Origin: Lachnospiraceae bacterium
GTDB lineage: Bacteria; Bacillota; Clostridia; Lachnospirales; Anaerotignaceae
Direction of reading: 5' to 3'
DNA: 64,000 nt
Assembly: GCA_019422065.1 (NCBI GenBank)
Contig: JAHZEA010000005.1
Location: 49,698-113,697 of the forward strand
This document shows, one piece after another, positions 35,679 to 44,804 of the stretch (position 1 is the stretch's first letter; each line of letters opens with the position of its first letter). Both the position numbers and the translations under genes were made by a program. Under the pieces are notes generated by a model that did no database searches, was not told where the DNA came from, and saw nothing but the letters and a program-made list of their open reading frames with translations.

Positions 35679-36701
35679 ATGGTAAAATTAGAAACATTCG
35701 ATTACAACGAACTCATTAAACATCGTGGCACAAAAAAATGTGGTTTTCATGAAATAGGTCTTAAACCAGACGGCTCAATGATGAAAATCCCTTACGTTAT
35801 TGTTGTTGGCGAGGAAGAAGGTCCTACTTTGCTTATGGATGGCGGTATCCATGGCGATGAGGTAGAAGGCGCCGAGGCTATAGCAAATGTATATAACGAG
35901 CTTGACCCTAAGAAATTCAAAGGCGTATACATTGGTATACCACATCTTAATCTTGAAGGATTTAACATAGGCAAACGTGTTGCAAGCTCAATAGACTATA
36001 CCGCTGCTGACATGAATCGCGTATTCCCAGGCGATGATGTAAGTGGCAAAATAAGCACAACAATAATAGCAAAATACGTTAAGCTTTTTGTAGAGTACGC
36101 TGATTACTGGGTTACATTCCACAGCGGCGGAAATACACTTTATCTTGAACCTATAGCATGCTATACAAATACTAAGTTAGACACTGTATTTGGTTCTTTA
36201 ACTTATGATATGGCACGCTGCTTTATGACACCTTACCTTTGGAGATGCAATCCAGGCGCAAGCAAAGAAGGAAGCACAGCTACAATGCGCGGACTTTCCG
36301 AAGTTAAGAAAATTGCGTACATATGCCTTGAAATGGGCGGTAATGTAATGTTCATGAAAGACAGAGAAAGAATCTACAAAATGTGTCATGACGGCATTAA
36401 AAACCTCCTTAACTATTTAAAGATGACAGACGGACCTGTTCCTGAATTCAGAACAGACACCATAGATGTTGACGTTGATTACCTTCACATTACCCACGGC
36501 GGTATTTACCATCCTACAAAATATATATTTGACCGTGTTAAAAAAGGCGAAGTTCTTGGTTATGTTACAGACATATTCGGCAATAAAATTGATGAAAGAA
36601 CAGCTCCTTATGACGGCATTGTAGTAGGCACATGGACTCCACCGGTTATTCAGCCAAGAGAATGGTGCTGCTTGTTTGGTAAATTCCAAGACGAAGAATA
36701 A
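35679..36701 (+). CDS. Succinylglutamate desuccinylase/aspartoacylase family zinc hydrolase
   Basis: The protein has about 340 residues and belongs to the M14-like AstE/AspA group. The zinc site is GGIHGDEVEG (His, Glu) with a second His in WVTFHSGGN, and the C-terminal beta barrel ends WTPPVIQPREWCCLF. Relatives cleave N-acyl amino acids; the substrate here cannot be assigned. The start at 35679 is preferred because GGGGAG lies eight bases before it. It stands alone and is closed by a strong terminator. Confidence 0.85.
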   Translation: MVKLETFDYNELIKHRGTKKCGFHEIGLKPDGSMMKIPYVIVVGEEEGPTLLMDGGIHGDEVEGAEAIANVYNELDPKKFKGVYIGIPHLNLEGFNIGKRVASSIDYTAADMNRVFPGDDVSGKISTTIIAKYVKLFVEYADYWVTFHSGGNTLYLEPIACYTNTKLDTVFGSLTYDMARCFMTPYLWRCNPGASKEGSTATMRGLSEVKKIAYICLEMGGNVMFMKDRERIYKMCHDGIKNLLNYLKMTDGPVPEFRTDTIDVDVDYLHITHGGIYHPTKYIFDRVKKGEVLGYVTDIFGNKIDERTAPYDGIVVGTWTPPVIQPREWCCLFGKFQDEE

Positions 36702-36747
36702 TAAATATAAAAAGAATCCCTGTTAAATTAATCCAATTCACACATAA

Positions 36748-36782
36748 ACGGAAACAGTGTTTAAGCGCTGTTTCCGTTTTTT
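36748..36782 (+). terminator. Intrinsic terminator after the AstE-like gene
   Basis: ACGGAAACAG and CTGTTTCCGT form a perfect 10-bp stem with a 10-base loop and a T6 run. Confidence 0.92.
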
Positions 36783-36832
36783 ATATAAATTAAATAAGCC
36801 GTCGGCTAAACCAATGGCTCTTTATTAATAAT

Positions 36833-37405
36833 TTAAAAATATGTAATTATTCGAACTATTAAATCAACTGAAAATACAATTAAAATTAAATAAAACAATA
36901 AATTAAGAACTTTAGCAGAGAGCTTCTGAAGCAGCATATTAAAAATAGGCTCAATAAAAGCAACAATTATAAGCGCACCTAAACCAAACCTTATTGATGT
37001 TGATAAAGCTATCCTTCCTTCAAAGTTTATAGCATAATCCACATACGTCTGCCACGGCCACGAGCCTGTAAGAAATTCCAGAATATAGCTTGCAGCAAGC
37101 TCTATTAATGTGGCAATTATGGCACAAGCTAAAAATACATATATACTGCGTTTTATATAGTCCTTAATATTGTATTTGCCTTTAAATTTTTCGCCAAAAA
37201 GCTTTATAATTATAATCGCTCCAAAACCGTATATTGGGCAGTATGGTCCAAAAAGCACTCCTCGGTTTGAAAACCCCCATTTATACACAAAAACCTCAAG
37301 AAATACCTCATAAAGCCAGCCTAAAACCGAATAGAAAATAAAGCATAAAAACAGCTGTTTAAACTTTAAAATGCTGTTTTTACTGATTAGATTTTTAAAC
37401 CCCAT
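36833..37405 (-). CDS. Putative ABC transporter permease (PF06541/CmpB-like) membrane protein
   Basis: The protein has about 190 residues and five hydrophobic helices. The family block FYSVLGWLYEVFLE is followed by NRGVLFGPYCPIYGFGAI, the hallmark of PF06541. Despite the family name no ATPase partner is adjacent, and the true role is unknown. The start at 37405 follows CAGGAG by six bases; the longer frame overlaps lepB and lacks a ribosome site. It begins 12 bases after the lepB stop and is co-transcribed with it. Confidence 0.8.
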   Translation of the reverse strand: MGFKNLISKNSILKFKQLFLCFIFYSVLGWLYEVFLEVFVYKWGFSNRGVLFGPYCPIYGFGAIIIIKLFGEKFKGKYNIKDYIKRSIYVFLACAIIATLIELAASYILEFLTGSWPWQTYVDYAINFEGRIALSTSIRFGLGALIIVAFIEPIFNMLLQKLSAKVLNLLFYLILIVFSVDLIVRIITYF

Positions 37406-37416
37406 ATATACTCCTG

Positions 37417-37968
37417 TTACCCGATAGGCCAAATTTTAATTAATTTCTTGCCGACTATTTGTTCTTTTTTTATTGCGCCTATGCTTTCCCAACGACTGTC
37501 TGTGCTGTTATCTCTATTGTCACCCATTACAAAATAGCAGTCTTGCGGCACTGTATAAGGGTACTCCATATCCCCATAAAAACCTGTTCCCTCTTTTGTA
37601 TATGTTTCTGTAATAACATCTCCGTTAATAAGCACATCATACTTTCCGCTTTCGTTAGGCATAAAATCAATAGTTTCCCCTGGCAGGGCTATAACACGCT
37701 TAATTATCAGTTCATCCTCTACATCGCTATAGCTGCATATTATAATATCCCCTCTTTTAGGTTCACTTACTTTATATGTAAGCTTATTAACAGCTATAAC
37801 ATTGCCATGGTAAAATGTAGGCTCCATAGATATGCCTTTAACTACAAGAGTACCTACTGCAAAGTGCCTAAGTATTAAAGCCACCAGTAAAACTATTACT
37901 ATAGATATAAGCCATTCTTTAATTTCTTTATTGCCATTCTTTTTTTTGCTTGAAACTTCCGCTTCCAT
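37417..37968 (-). CDS. lepB: Signal peptidase I (bacterial LepB type)
   Basis: The 183-residue protein has one N-terminal membrane helix and the Ser-Lys dyad: Ser in VKGISMEPTF and Lys in IIKRVIALPGE. It also has the box GDNRDNSTDSR. This is the general signal peptidase of the cell, unlike the two Ser-His SipW-type enzymes at 20.2 and 22.7 kb. The ribosome site is AGGAG. An intrinsic terminator separates it from rplS upstream. Confidence 0.95.
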   Translation of the reverse strand: MEAEVSSKKKNGNKEIKEWLISIVIVLLVALILRHFAVGTLVVKGISMEPTFYHGNVIAVNKLTYKVSEPKRGDIIICSYSDVEDELIIKRVIALPGETIDFMPNESGKYDVLINGDVITETYTKEGTGFYGDMEYPYTVPQDCYFVMGDNRDNSTDSRWESIGAIKKEQIVGKKLIKIWPIG

Positions 37969-38000
37969 GCCAAAACTCCTCTATGCTAAAAAGGCCAATA

Positions 38001-38035
38001 AAAAATCTGGCCTGGCAACAAACAGTCACCAGGCC
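38001..38035 (-). terminator. Intrinsic terminator after rplS
   Basis: GGCCTGG and CCAGGCC pair around a 13-base loop. On the minus strand AGATTTTTTATT follows. It lies 16 bases past the rplS stop. Confidence 0.85.
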
Positions 38036-38050
38036 CTGAATACACTAAAA

Positions 38051-38398
38051 TTATCTTAATACTTCTTTAACTTTAGCTGCTTTACCTACTCTGTCGCGGA
38101 GATAGTAAAGTTTAGCACGTCTAACAACGCCTTTTCTTACAACCTCAATGCGGTCAATTCTTGGAGAGTGGATAGGCCATGTTCTTTCAACACCTACACC
38201 AGAAGCAATTCTTCTTACTGTAAATGTTTCACGGATACCGCCATTCTGTCTTTTGATTACAACGCCTTCAAACATCTGTAATCTTTCTTTCTCACCCTCT
38301 ACAACTTTAGCGTAAACACGGATTGTATCACCTACGCCAAATGCAGGAATTTCGCTTTTGAGCTGTTCAGCTTCAATGTTTTTGATAATTTCGTTCAT
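38051..38398 (-). CDS. rplS: Ribosomal protein bL19
   Basis: The 115-residue protein is the standard L19 with GDTIRVYAKVVEGEKERLQ, FEGVVIKRQNGGIRETFTVR and WPIHSPRIDRIEV. The start MNEIIKN at 38398 follows AGGAGG by nine bases; upstream in-frame codons belong to the leader. A strong promoter gives a leader of about 75 bases. That space could hold the ribosomal L19 leader known in Firmicutes, but I cannot confirm its fold by eye. Confidence 0.97.
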   Translation of the reverse strand: MNEIIKNIEAEQLKSEIPAFGVGDTIRVYAKVVEGEKERLQMFEGVVIKRQNGGIRETFTVRRIASGVGVERTWPIHSPRIDRIEVVRKGVVRRAKLYYLRDRVGKAAKVKEVLR

Positions 38399-38482
38399 TT
38401 TGTATTCCTCCTGAAAATCAACAAATGTTCTTGCCGTATACATACAACGACAGCGGACCATTTTTAAACACAATTCTGAAGT

Positions 38483-38511
38483 ATTATATCACTTTTTTTT
38501 ATTATTATCAA
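38483..38511 (-). promoter_or_regulatory. Strong promoter of rplS
   Basis: On the minus strand TTGATA (38511-38506) and TATAAT (38488-38483) are exactly 17 bases apart. Confidence 0.8.
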
Positions 38512-38518
38512 GCAAAAA

Positions 38519-39031
38519 TTAATATTTTATAATAGAGTTTACTTTATAATTTTTAAGTACATCACGGCCTTTAAGACCTTCAAGCTCAATTAAAAAGCTA
38601 AGTGCCACAACTTCTGCACCCATTTCTTCTGCAAGCTCTGCCATTGCTTTAGATGTTCCGCCTGTTGCTATAAGGTCATCTATAATAACAACCTTATCAC
38701 CAGGCTTTAAAGCATCGGCATGAATCTCTATTGTAGATGTGCCATATTCAAGGGCATATTCCTTTTTTAATGTTTTTGCAGGAAGCTTGCCAGGTTTTCT
38801 AACTGGTATAAAGCCTTTGTTAAGTTTATAGGCAACAGGCACACCAAATATAAATCCCCTGCTTTCAGCACCAAGTACATAGTCAAACTCCAAATCTTTT
38901 AAACCTTCAGCTATACGGTCAATAGACTCCTTCATAGCTTCTGGGTTAATAAGAAGTGTTGTAATATCTCTGAATATAATGCCTTTTTGCGGAAAATCCT
39001 TAATATCGCGTATAGTAGACGCTAAATCCAT
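38519..39031 (-). CDS. apt: Adenine phosphoribosyltransferase
   Basis: Apt salvages adenine with PRPP to make AMP. The 170-residue protein has FPQKGIIFRDITTLL, GAESRGFIFG and the PRPP-binding loop VVIIDDLIATGGTSKA. It follows recJ by 14 bases on the same strand behind GGAGGAG. The pair recJ-apt is common in Clostridia and Bacillus. Confidence 0.97.
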   Translation of the reverse strand: MDLASTIRDIKDFPQKGIIFRDITTLLINPEAMKESIDRIAEGLKDLEFDYVLGAESRGFIFGVPVAYKLNKGFIPVRKPGKLPAKTLKKEYALEYGTSTIEIHADALKPGDKVVIIDDLIATGGTSKAMAELAEEMGAEVVALSFLIELEGLKGRDVLKNYKVNSIIKY

Positions 39032-39045
39032 AAAAATACTCCTCC

Positions 39046-40806
39046 TTAAAATCTAAAATCCTTAATTTCAAGCTGTACGCTTTCCCTTCCGTTAAACCTG
39101 TTTATTCTAATACAGTAAACTATATCCATACAAATAGGAACTGCCGAACAAACAACTTCTTCAATAGTATAATTCATGCTTTCAATTAGGCTTGTGAATT
39201 TTTCGTAACCATCAAAAGATATTCCATCAATTAAATTTCTGCTGTCTTCATTATACAACATAAATTTTATTATATCTCTTTTTTTGCCTAATAGGGATAC
39301 TTTTTTTATAAAAACTTTTTTTGTTCCAAAAATAGGCACCGGACATTCTTTGCCAAAAGGCGCCAAAGCCTCTAACTGCTTTGCCAATGTTATATCTATA
39401 TCATTAAACGAAAGCTCTTTTTCAATACGTATAACGCTTGTAAGGTCGTTTTGAGTTAAGGAACAGTTTTCATTAAGACGCTTTCTAAGAATATCAACAT
39501 TTTCTTTTTCTAAACTCAAGCCTGCCGCCATAGGGTGACCGCCAAATTTAATAAATAAATCACTGCATTTTAAAAGCTCCTCAAATATATTGTAGGCTTC
39601 AATGCTTCTGGCTGAGCCTTTGGCAACATCGCCGCTTTGGGTAAGCATAATCACCGGTTTATAAAACATTTCCTTAATTCGTCCGGCAACTATTCCGGCT
39701 ATGCTCTCATGCACACTTTCATCGTACAAAACAAGAACTCTGTCGTTTTTGAGCTCTGAATTTAAAACAAGCTCTTTTGCCCTTTCAACAGCGCCTAATG
39801 TCATTTCTTTTCTTTCGGCATTTAAGTCAACAAGCTCTTTTGCCAGCTCATAAGCCTTATTATAATCGTTTTCGGTAAAAAGCTTAACTGCCGTTGTGGC
39901 GCTTTCAAGGCGCCCTGTGGCATTAATGCATGGGCCTATTACAAAACCTGCATGGTATTCGTTTATCTCTCTGTCAGATATGCCTGTAAGATTAATTAAC
40001 GCCCTCATGCCTGTATTAGTGGTTCTTGTAAGCTCTTTAAGGCCGTTTTTAACTATAATTCTGTTTTCGTCCAGCATATCCACAATATCGCATACAGTGG
40101 CTACCGCCGCAAAGGATAGAAACTCTTTGTTGTAAACAAATTCTTTATTAAATGCTTCAAAGAGCAGTTTAGAGAATTTATAACTCATAGCGCCGGCGCA
40201 TAAAAACTTAAATGGATACTCGCAAAGAGGCTGTTTTGCATCTATAACAGCATCTGCCGGCGGAAGTTTTATTATTTTTTCACTATTTTGGTTTTCGCTG
40301 TACTGGCATTCATGATGGTCTAAAACAACTGTTGTAATGCCTAACTCTTTGGCAAGGGCTATTTCTTCCAAAGCTGCTATGCCGTTATCGCATGTTAATA
40401 TAACATCAATGCCGCTTTCTTTTAGCTCCCTTACGGCATCGCAGTTCATTCCATAGCCTTCTTTCTGCCTGTGCGGCAGATAAAAAATAACATCAGCGCC
40501 TAAATGTTTGAGTGTCTTATAAAGTATAGTTGTACTCATAACACCATCTACATCATAGTCTCCATAAACAGCTATTTTTTTACTGCTTAAAACTGCATTT
40601 TTTATAATATTGCAGCCTTTAACGGCGTCTTTAAAAAGTTTTCCGTCATAAAGACTGTTTATGTCGCAGTCCAAAAATCTTTTTGCACCGCTAAATGTGC
40701 CAATTTTTCTGTTAGCCAACACACAGGCCACAGGCTCACGCACATTTAAGGCTTCTGCCATTTTAGCCGTATTAACATTAGTGCGCTTAAGTTTCCAAAT
40801 ACTCAT
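39046..40806 (-). CDS. recJ: Single-stranded-DNA-specific exonuclease RecJ
   Basis: RecJ degrades single-stranded DNA 5' to 3' in recombination and repair. The 586-residue protein has DHH-family motifs: IAVYGDYDVDGVMSTTIL (motif I), TCDNGI, VLDHHE (DHH) and DAVIDAKQ. The DHHA1 region has FGGHPMAAGLSL, and an OB-fold follows. The protein is on the short side but all motifs are present. It lies behind the secF terminator and leads apt. Confidence 0.95.
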   Translation of the reverse strand: MSIWKLKRTNVNTAKMAEALNVREPVACVLANRKIGTFSGAKRFLDCDINSLYDGKLFKDAVKGCNIIKNAVLSSKKIAVYGDYDVDGVMSTTILYKTLKHLGADVIFYLPHRQKEGYGMNCDAVRELKESGIDVILTCDNGIAALEEIALAKELGITTVVLDHHECQYSENQNSEKIIKLPPADAVIDAKQPLCEYPFKFLCAGAMSYKFSKLLFEAFNKEFVYNKEFLSFAAVATVCDIVDMLDENRIIVKNGLKELTRTTNTGMRALINLTGISDREINEYHAGFVIGPCINATGRLESATTAVKLFTENDYNKAYELAKELVDLNAERKEMTLGAVERAKELVLNSELKNDRVLVLYDESVHESIAGIVAGRIKEMFYKPVIMLTQSGDVAKGSARSIEAYNIFEELLKCSDLFIKFGGHPMAAGLSLEKENVDILRKRLNENCSLTQNDLTSVIRIEKELSFNDIDITLAKQLEALAPFGKECPVPIFGTKKVFIKKVSLLGKKRDIIKFMLYNEDSRNLIDGISFDGYEKFTSLIESMNYTIEEVVCSAVPICMDIVYCIRINRFNGRESVQLEIKDFRF

Positions 40807-40827
40807 TTAAAAATTCTCCTTACTATA

Positions 40828-40867
40828 AAAGCCGGCACAGGGTTTTTAAGCCCTGTTCCGGTTTTTT
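40828..40867 (-). terminator. Intrinsic terminator between secF and recJ
   Basis: CCGGCACAGGG and CCCTGTTCCGG form an 11-position stem with one C/T mismatch, flanked by T runs on both strands. It closes the SCIFF-secDF unit. Confidence 0.85.
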
Positions 40868-40888
40868 GGCAAACAAGTATATATTAAA

Positions 40889-41764
40889 TTATTGTTTTTT
40901 GCCGGTAAGTGTATACCATATTGAGCCTGAAAGGAATACAGAAGAATATGCACCGCTTATAATACCAACCATCATAGGCAGAGCAAACTCTTTAACAGAC
41001 TGCACACCAAATACATATACGGCACCTATGGCAAAAAGTGTTGTAAGGGATGTATATATAGACCTTCTCATTGTCTGATAAAGGCTTGTATTTATTATCT
41101 CCTCAGTACTGGAGCGGCTCATAAGTTTTTTGTTCTCACGCACTCTGTCGAAAATAACAATAGTGGCATTAATTGAATAACCCAAAACAGTCAAAAGAGC
41201 CGCAATAAATGAGTTATTTACCGGTATTCTGAATATGGCATAAAACGCCAGCATAATAAGCACATCGTGAACAAGTGCAAGTATAGAGCTTACACCCATT
41301 TTTAAGTCCATAAACCTTATTGTAATGTAAATAAGCATAGCTATGCAGGCTATAATAACAGCTACAGCCGCTGTTTTCTGCATTTCACCGCTTATTGTGC
41401 CGCTTATATCCTGCACACTTAATATAGCATCATCTGTTAATGAGAACTTTTCTTTAAGTGCGTTTGAAAGCTCTGTTCTTGTTTCGCTGTCCATTGACTG
41501 GGTTTTAATTGTTACGTTTTCAGTTCCTATAAGCTTTTGAACCTGTGGGTTTGACTGTCCTGTAACATCTTTAACTACCTGAACTATGTCATCGTTAGGC
41601 ACATCACCCATATGCACTGTCATTTCAGTACCGCCGGTAAATTCTATATCAAAATTAAAAATTCCATTGCCTTTTGCTTGGTTAAACACCATAGCCGCTA
41701 TTCCGCAAATAATAAGGATTACGGAAATAGCGAAAAACTTAAATCTATTTTTTACTATATTCAT
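40889..41764 (-). CDS. secF: Protein translocase subunit SecF
   Basis: SecF, with SecD, uses the proton gradient to pull exported proteins out of the SecYEG channel. The 291-residue protein has the D1-like FDIEFTGGTEM segment, a short periplasmic domain, and five C-terminal helices with GYSINATIVIFDRVREN. It follows secD by 14 bases. Confidence 0.96.
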   Translation of the reverse strand: MNIVKNRFKFFAISVILIICGIAAMVFNQAKGNGIFNFDIEFTGGTEMTVHMGDVPNDDIVQVVKDVTGQSNPQVQKLIGTENVTIKTQSMDSETRTELSNALKEKFSLTDDAILSVQDISGTISGEMQKTAAVAVIIACIAMLIYITIRFMDLKMGVSSILALVHDVLIMLAFYAIFRIPVNNSFIAALLTVLGYSINATIVIFDRVRENKKLMSRSSTEEIINTSLYQTMRRSIYTSLTTLFAIGAVYVFGVQSVKEFALPMMVGIISGAYSSVFLSGSIWYTLTGKKQ

Positions 41765-41778
41765 TTCCGTTTCCTCCT

Positions 41779-43035
41779 TTAATTATTTGTTTTAACTTTT
41801 TTAACCGCGAAATATGACGGCTTATCAATACCAAGGCCAATAATACCCATAATTATAAGTCTTGTAATTACTATAGCTGTAAACATAGAAAGTACAATAC
41901 CTATCATAAGAGTTATAGCAAAGCCTTTTATTGTACCTGTACCCATAAAGTAAAGTACAGCTGCAGCTATAAGTGTAGTTATATTTCCGTCAAGTATAGC
42001 CGGAAGTGCTCTTGAAAAACTGCTCTTAACAGCTGAACGCATTGTTTTTCCGGCAGATACTTCTTCTTTAAATCTTTCAAATATAATTACATTGGCATCT
42101 ACCGCCATACCAACTGAAAGTATAACACCGGCAATACCCGGAAGAGTAAGTGTTACATTAAAAATGCTTAAAACAGCAATTTCAAGACCCATGTAAATGC
42201 CAAGAGCCCAGTCAGCCGCAAAACCGCCTACTCTATATACCAAAAGCATAAAAAGCAATACTAAAGCAACACCTACAACAGCTGATTTAAGGCTTGTTTC
42301 AATGGCATTTGCTCCAAGTCTTGCGCCTATATTATTCATTTCCATAACAGTAAGGTTAAACGGCATAGCGCCTTCTTTAATTAAGTCTGCCAATTCCTGT
42401 GCAGATTCACCGGTAAAGCTTCCGGTAATCATAGCGTTTCCGTCTGATATAACACTGTTTACAGTAGGTGCGCTTATAACTTCATCATCCATAACAATAT
42501 ATATTATTTTGTTAAGATTATTTTTTGTAGCCTCAGCAAATGCCGCTGTGCCTTCATCGTTAAATTTAAGTGCTACATAAGGCTGTGATGCTGAATTTTT
42601 GCTTACTGCGCCTACTTCTTTTGTTGCATCTGCAATCATGCTTCCGTCAAGGAGCACATTTCCTTCTTCATCAACAAACATAAGCTGAGCTGTTTTTCCA
42701 AGCTCTTCAATAGCTGTTTCGGCATCATCAACGCCCGGTATCTCTACCCTTATTCTGTTATTGCCTTGTCTTGCAACTTCAGCTTCTGTCCAGTTTTTCC
42801 TATCCAAACGGTTTTGTATAAGGGTAACTGCCCTTCTCATTTCGTCATCTGTTACATCTTCTTTATCGGCCTGATAAACTATTGACACACCGCCGCTTAA
42901 ATCAAGGCCTCTTTTTATGTCTCTCATGCTTAACTTTCTGTCAGCGCCTATGCCTATAACGGATGTAAAACAAAGTACAGCCGCTACAACAGCAAGGACA
43001 ATTAAAACAGCTAAGCTTCTGCCTTTAGTCTTCAT
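41779..43035 (-). CDS. secD: Protein translocase subunit SecD
   Basis: The 418-residue protein has the N-terminal helix, RGLDLSGGVSIVYQ (D1), an extracytoplasmic P1 domain, and the conserved membrane end with GMAVDANVIIFERFKEE and GTGTIKGFAITLMIG. It is shorter than the E. coli protein, as usual for Gram-positives. Its start overlaps the last 11 bases of scfB, so secretion and SCIFF maturation genes share a transcript. Confidence 0.96.
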   Translation of the reverse strand: MKTKGRSLAVLIVLAVVAAVLCFTSVIGIGADRKLSMRDIKRGLDLSGGVSIVYQADKEDVTDDEMRRAVTLIQNRLDRKNWTEAEVARQGNNRIRVEIPGVDDAETAIEELGKTAQLMFVDEEGNVLLDGSMIADATKEVGAVSKNSASQPYVALKFNDEGTAAFAEATKNNLNKIIYIVMDDEVISAPTVNSVISDGNAMITGSFTGESAQELADLIKEGAMPFNLTVMEMNNIGARLGANAIETSLKSAVVGVALVLLFMLLVYRVGGFAADWALGIYMGLEIAVLSIFNVTLTLPGIAGVILSVGMAVDANVIIFERFKEEVSAGKTMRSAVKSSFSRALPAILDGNITTLIAAAVLYFMGTGTIKGFAITLMIGIVLSMFTAIVITRLIIMGIIGLGIDKPSYFAVKKVKTNN

Positions 43036-44407
43036 TATTTAACTGTTCCTCCTGAAACTCTTTTGCCTTAATCATAATGGCACATTCTATTCTTTTTCTC
43101 TGAAGCTCACAGCCTATCTCATACGGTTTAAGTATATCGCCTGAAAGCTGGTACGCATTAGCCGCACAGCCGCCGCTGCAGTAAAATCTTGCCCAGCAGC
43201 TTTTACATTCTTCTTTGGCATAAACATTGCATTTGGAGAATTTCTCTCTTAATTCAAAATTATTCATGCCGTCAAAAACATTGCCCATTGAAAAGCCTTC
43301 AAGGCCTACAAACTGGTGGCAAGGATAAAGCTCGCCTTCCGGTGTAACAGAAAGATACTCTGTACCGGAACCGCAGCCTACAAGTCTTTTTATAACACAA
43401 GGGCCGCCTGTAAGGTCTATATTAAAGTGGAAGAAATTAAAGTCATCCTTTCCGCCTTTTTTATGTCTTTCATAAAGCTCAGCGGCAAGTCTCTCATATT
43501 CCTCACATATAGCCGGTATGTCTTCTTCTCTTATAGCATAGTCTGTGTCATCAGAACCAACAACAGGCTCAACTGAAATCTGCTTAAAGCCTAAATCTGC
43601 CATGTGAAGCACATCTTTTGAAAAGTCAAGGTTATGCCTTGTAAATGTGCCTCTTATATAGTAGTCTGTCTGATTTCTGCTTTCAGCAAGCTTAATAAAC
43701 TTAGGCACTATAAGGTCATAGCTGCCCTGTCCGCCGGCTCTTGGGCGCATCATGTCGTTAATTTCTTTTCTTCCGTCAAGGCTTATAACAACGTTGTGCA
43801 TGTTTTTATTAATGTAGTCTAAAATCTCATCATTTAAAAGCACGCCGTTTGTAGTAATAGTAAATCTGAAATTCTTGTTGTATAACTTTTCCTGCTGCCT
43901 TGCATACTCAACTATTTCTTTAACTACATCAAAATTCATTAAAGGCTCTCCGCCGAAAAAGTCAACCTCTAAGTTATGTCTTTTGCCGGAATTTTTTATT
44001 ATAAAATCAATAGCAGCCTTACCTACTTTACTGCTCATTAAAGAACGGTGTCCATGATATTCGCCTTCCTCTGCAAAGCAGTATTTGCATTTAAGGTTGC
44101 AGTCGTGGGCAATATGCAGGCAAAGCGCCTTAACAACCGGTTCTCTTGCGTCTACAAAATCAATTACATTTTCATATATGTCAGGAGCATAAAGCATTTC
44201 TTCTTTTCTAAGCTCGTCAAGCTCGTCCATTGTTTCGTTAAGCTCATCTTTAGAATATTTATCTCCAAAAAGCTTAATAACTTCTTCTCTTGACCCATTT
44301 TCGTATGTATCTACAATGTCGAACATTGTATCATCTGCAACATGAACAGCGCCGCTGAAAACATCCAATACAACATTAACACCGTTCATACTGAACTTAT
44401 GTATCAT
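43025..44407 (-). CDS. scfB: SCIFF peptide radical SAM maturase (thioether-forming)
   Basis: The enzyme installs Cys-to-Thr thioether links in the SCIFF peptide. The 460-residue protein begins with a peptide-recognition (RRE-like) region. It carries the radical-SAM motif C103-x3-C107-x2-C110 (CNLKCKYC), DFFGGEPLMNF, and a SPASM domain with seven or more cysteines (GCGSGTEYL, PCHQF, CNVYAKEECKSCWARFYCSGGC in parts). It lies downstream of scfA behind a hairpin and upstream of secD, the conserved Clostridial order. Confidence 0.96.
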   Translation of the reverse strand: MIHKFSMNGVNVVLDVFSGAVHVADDTMFDIVDTYENGSREEVIKLFGDKYSKDELNETMDELDELRKEEMLYAPDIYENVIDFVDAREPVVKALCLHIAHDCNLKCKYCFAEEGEYHGHRSLMSSKVGKAAIDFIIKNSGKRHNLEVDFFGGEPLMNFDVVKEIVEYARQQEKLYNKNFRFTITTNGVLLNDEILDYINKNMHNVVISLDGRKEINDMMRPRAGGQGSYDLIVPKFIKLAESRNQTDYYIRGTFTRHNLDFSKDVLHMADLGFKQISVEPVVGSDDTDYAIREEDIPAICEEYERLAAELYERHKKGGKDDFNFFHFNIDLTGGPCVIKRLVGCGSGTEYLSVTPEGELYPCHQFVGLEGFSMGNVFDGMNNFELREKFSKCNVYAKEECKSCWARFYCSGGCAANAYQLSGDILKPYEIGCELQRKRIECAIMIKAKEFQEEQLNNED

Positions 44408-44536
44408 TTCGTCACTTCCTTATTAAAATAAAAATATAATCAGCCAATAAAAAGTCCTGTCTTAAATACTGACAGCCAAATAAAACTTCATGTTTTAAAA
44501 CAGGTTTATAATCATTTTTTAATATAGTTTAAGTCA

Positions 44537-44568
44537 AAACAAAACCTCGATTTTGCAACCGAGGTTTT
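44537..44568 (-). terminator. Attenuator-like hairpin between scfA and scfB
   Basis: AAAACCTCG and CGAGGTTTT form a perfect 9-bp stem with a 10-base loop, followed on the minus strand by GTTTTG. It lies 19 bases after the scfA stop. It would let most transcripts end after the precursor gene and a few continue into the maturase. Confidence 0.75.
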
Positions 44569-44586
44569 AAAAGCAAATCTTTTTTC

Positions 44587-44727
44587 TTATCTGTTTTCGC
44601 AAGCCTGATTTGCAACTGTGCAGCTTGTTTTGCATGCTGACTGACAAGATGTCTGGCACTCGCCGCATCCGCCTTTAGCCATTGTATTTTTAAGCATAGA
44701 AGTATTCATAGTTTTAACGTGCTTCAT
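44587..44727 (-). CDS. scfA: SCIFF precursor peptide (six cysteines in forty-five residues)
   Basis: The 46-residue peptide reads MKHVKTMNTSMLKN, then a linker, then the core with six cysteines at 21, 24, 28, 32, 36 and 43 (GGCGECQTSCQ, ACKTSCTVAN, ACENR). It is a ranthipeptide found in nearly all Clostridia and may act as a signal. The ATG at 44727 follows AAAGGAGGG by about nine bases. A TATAAT at 44780-44775 on the minus strand gives a probable promoter. Confidence 0.97.
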   Translation of the reverse strand: MKHVKTMNTSMLKNTMAKGGCGECQTSCQSACKTSCTVANQACENR

Positions 44728-44804
44728 GATATACCCTCCTTTTATATAGTCATATAAGTACTTTATCATGGCACATTATAACACGTTTATACTATTTTGA
44801 AAAG

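Noticed and set aside
37417..37968. Possible third SipW-type peptidase
   Set aside because: It has the Ser-Lys dyad and the GDNRDNS box of ordinary LepB and lies in a housekeeping region.
38399..38482. L19 leader regulatory RNA before rplS
   Set aside because: Position and length would fit, but I could not recognise the conserved fold by eye, so I did not list it as a feature.
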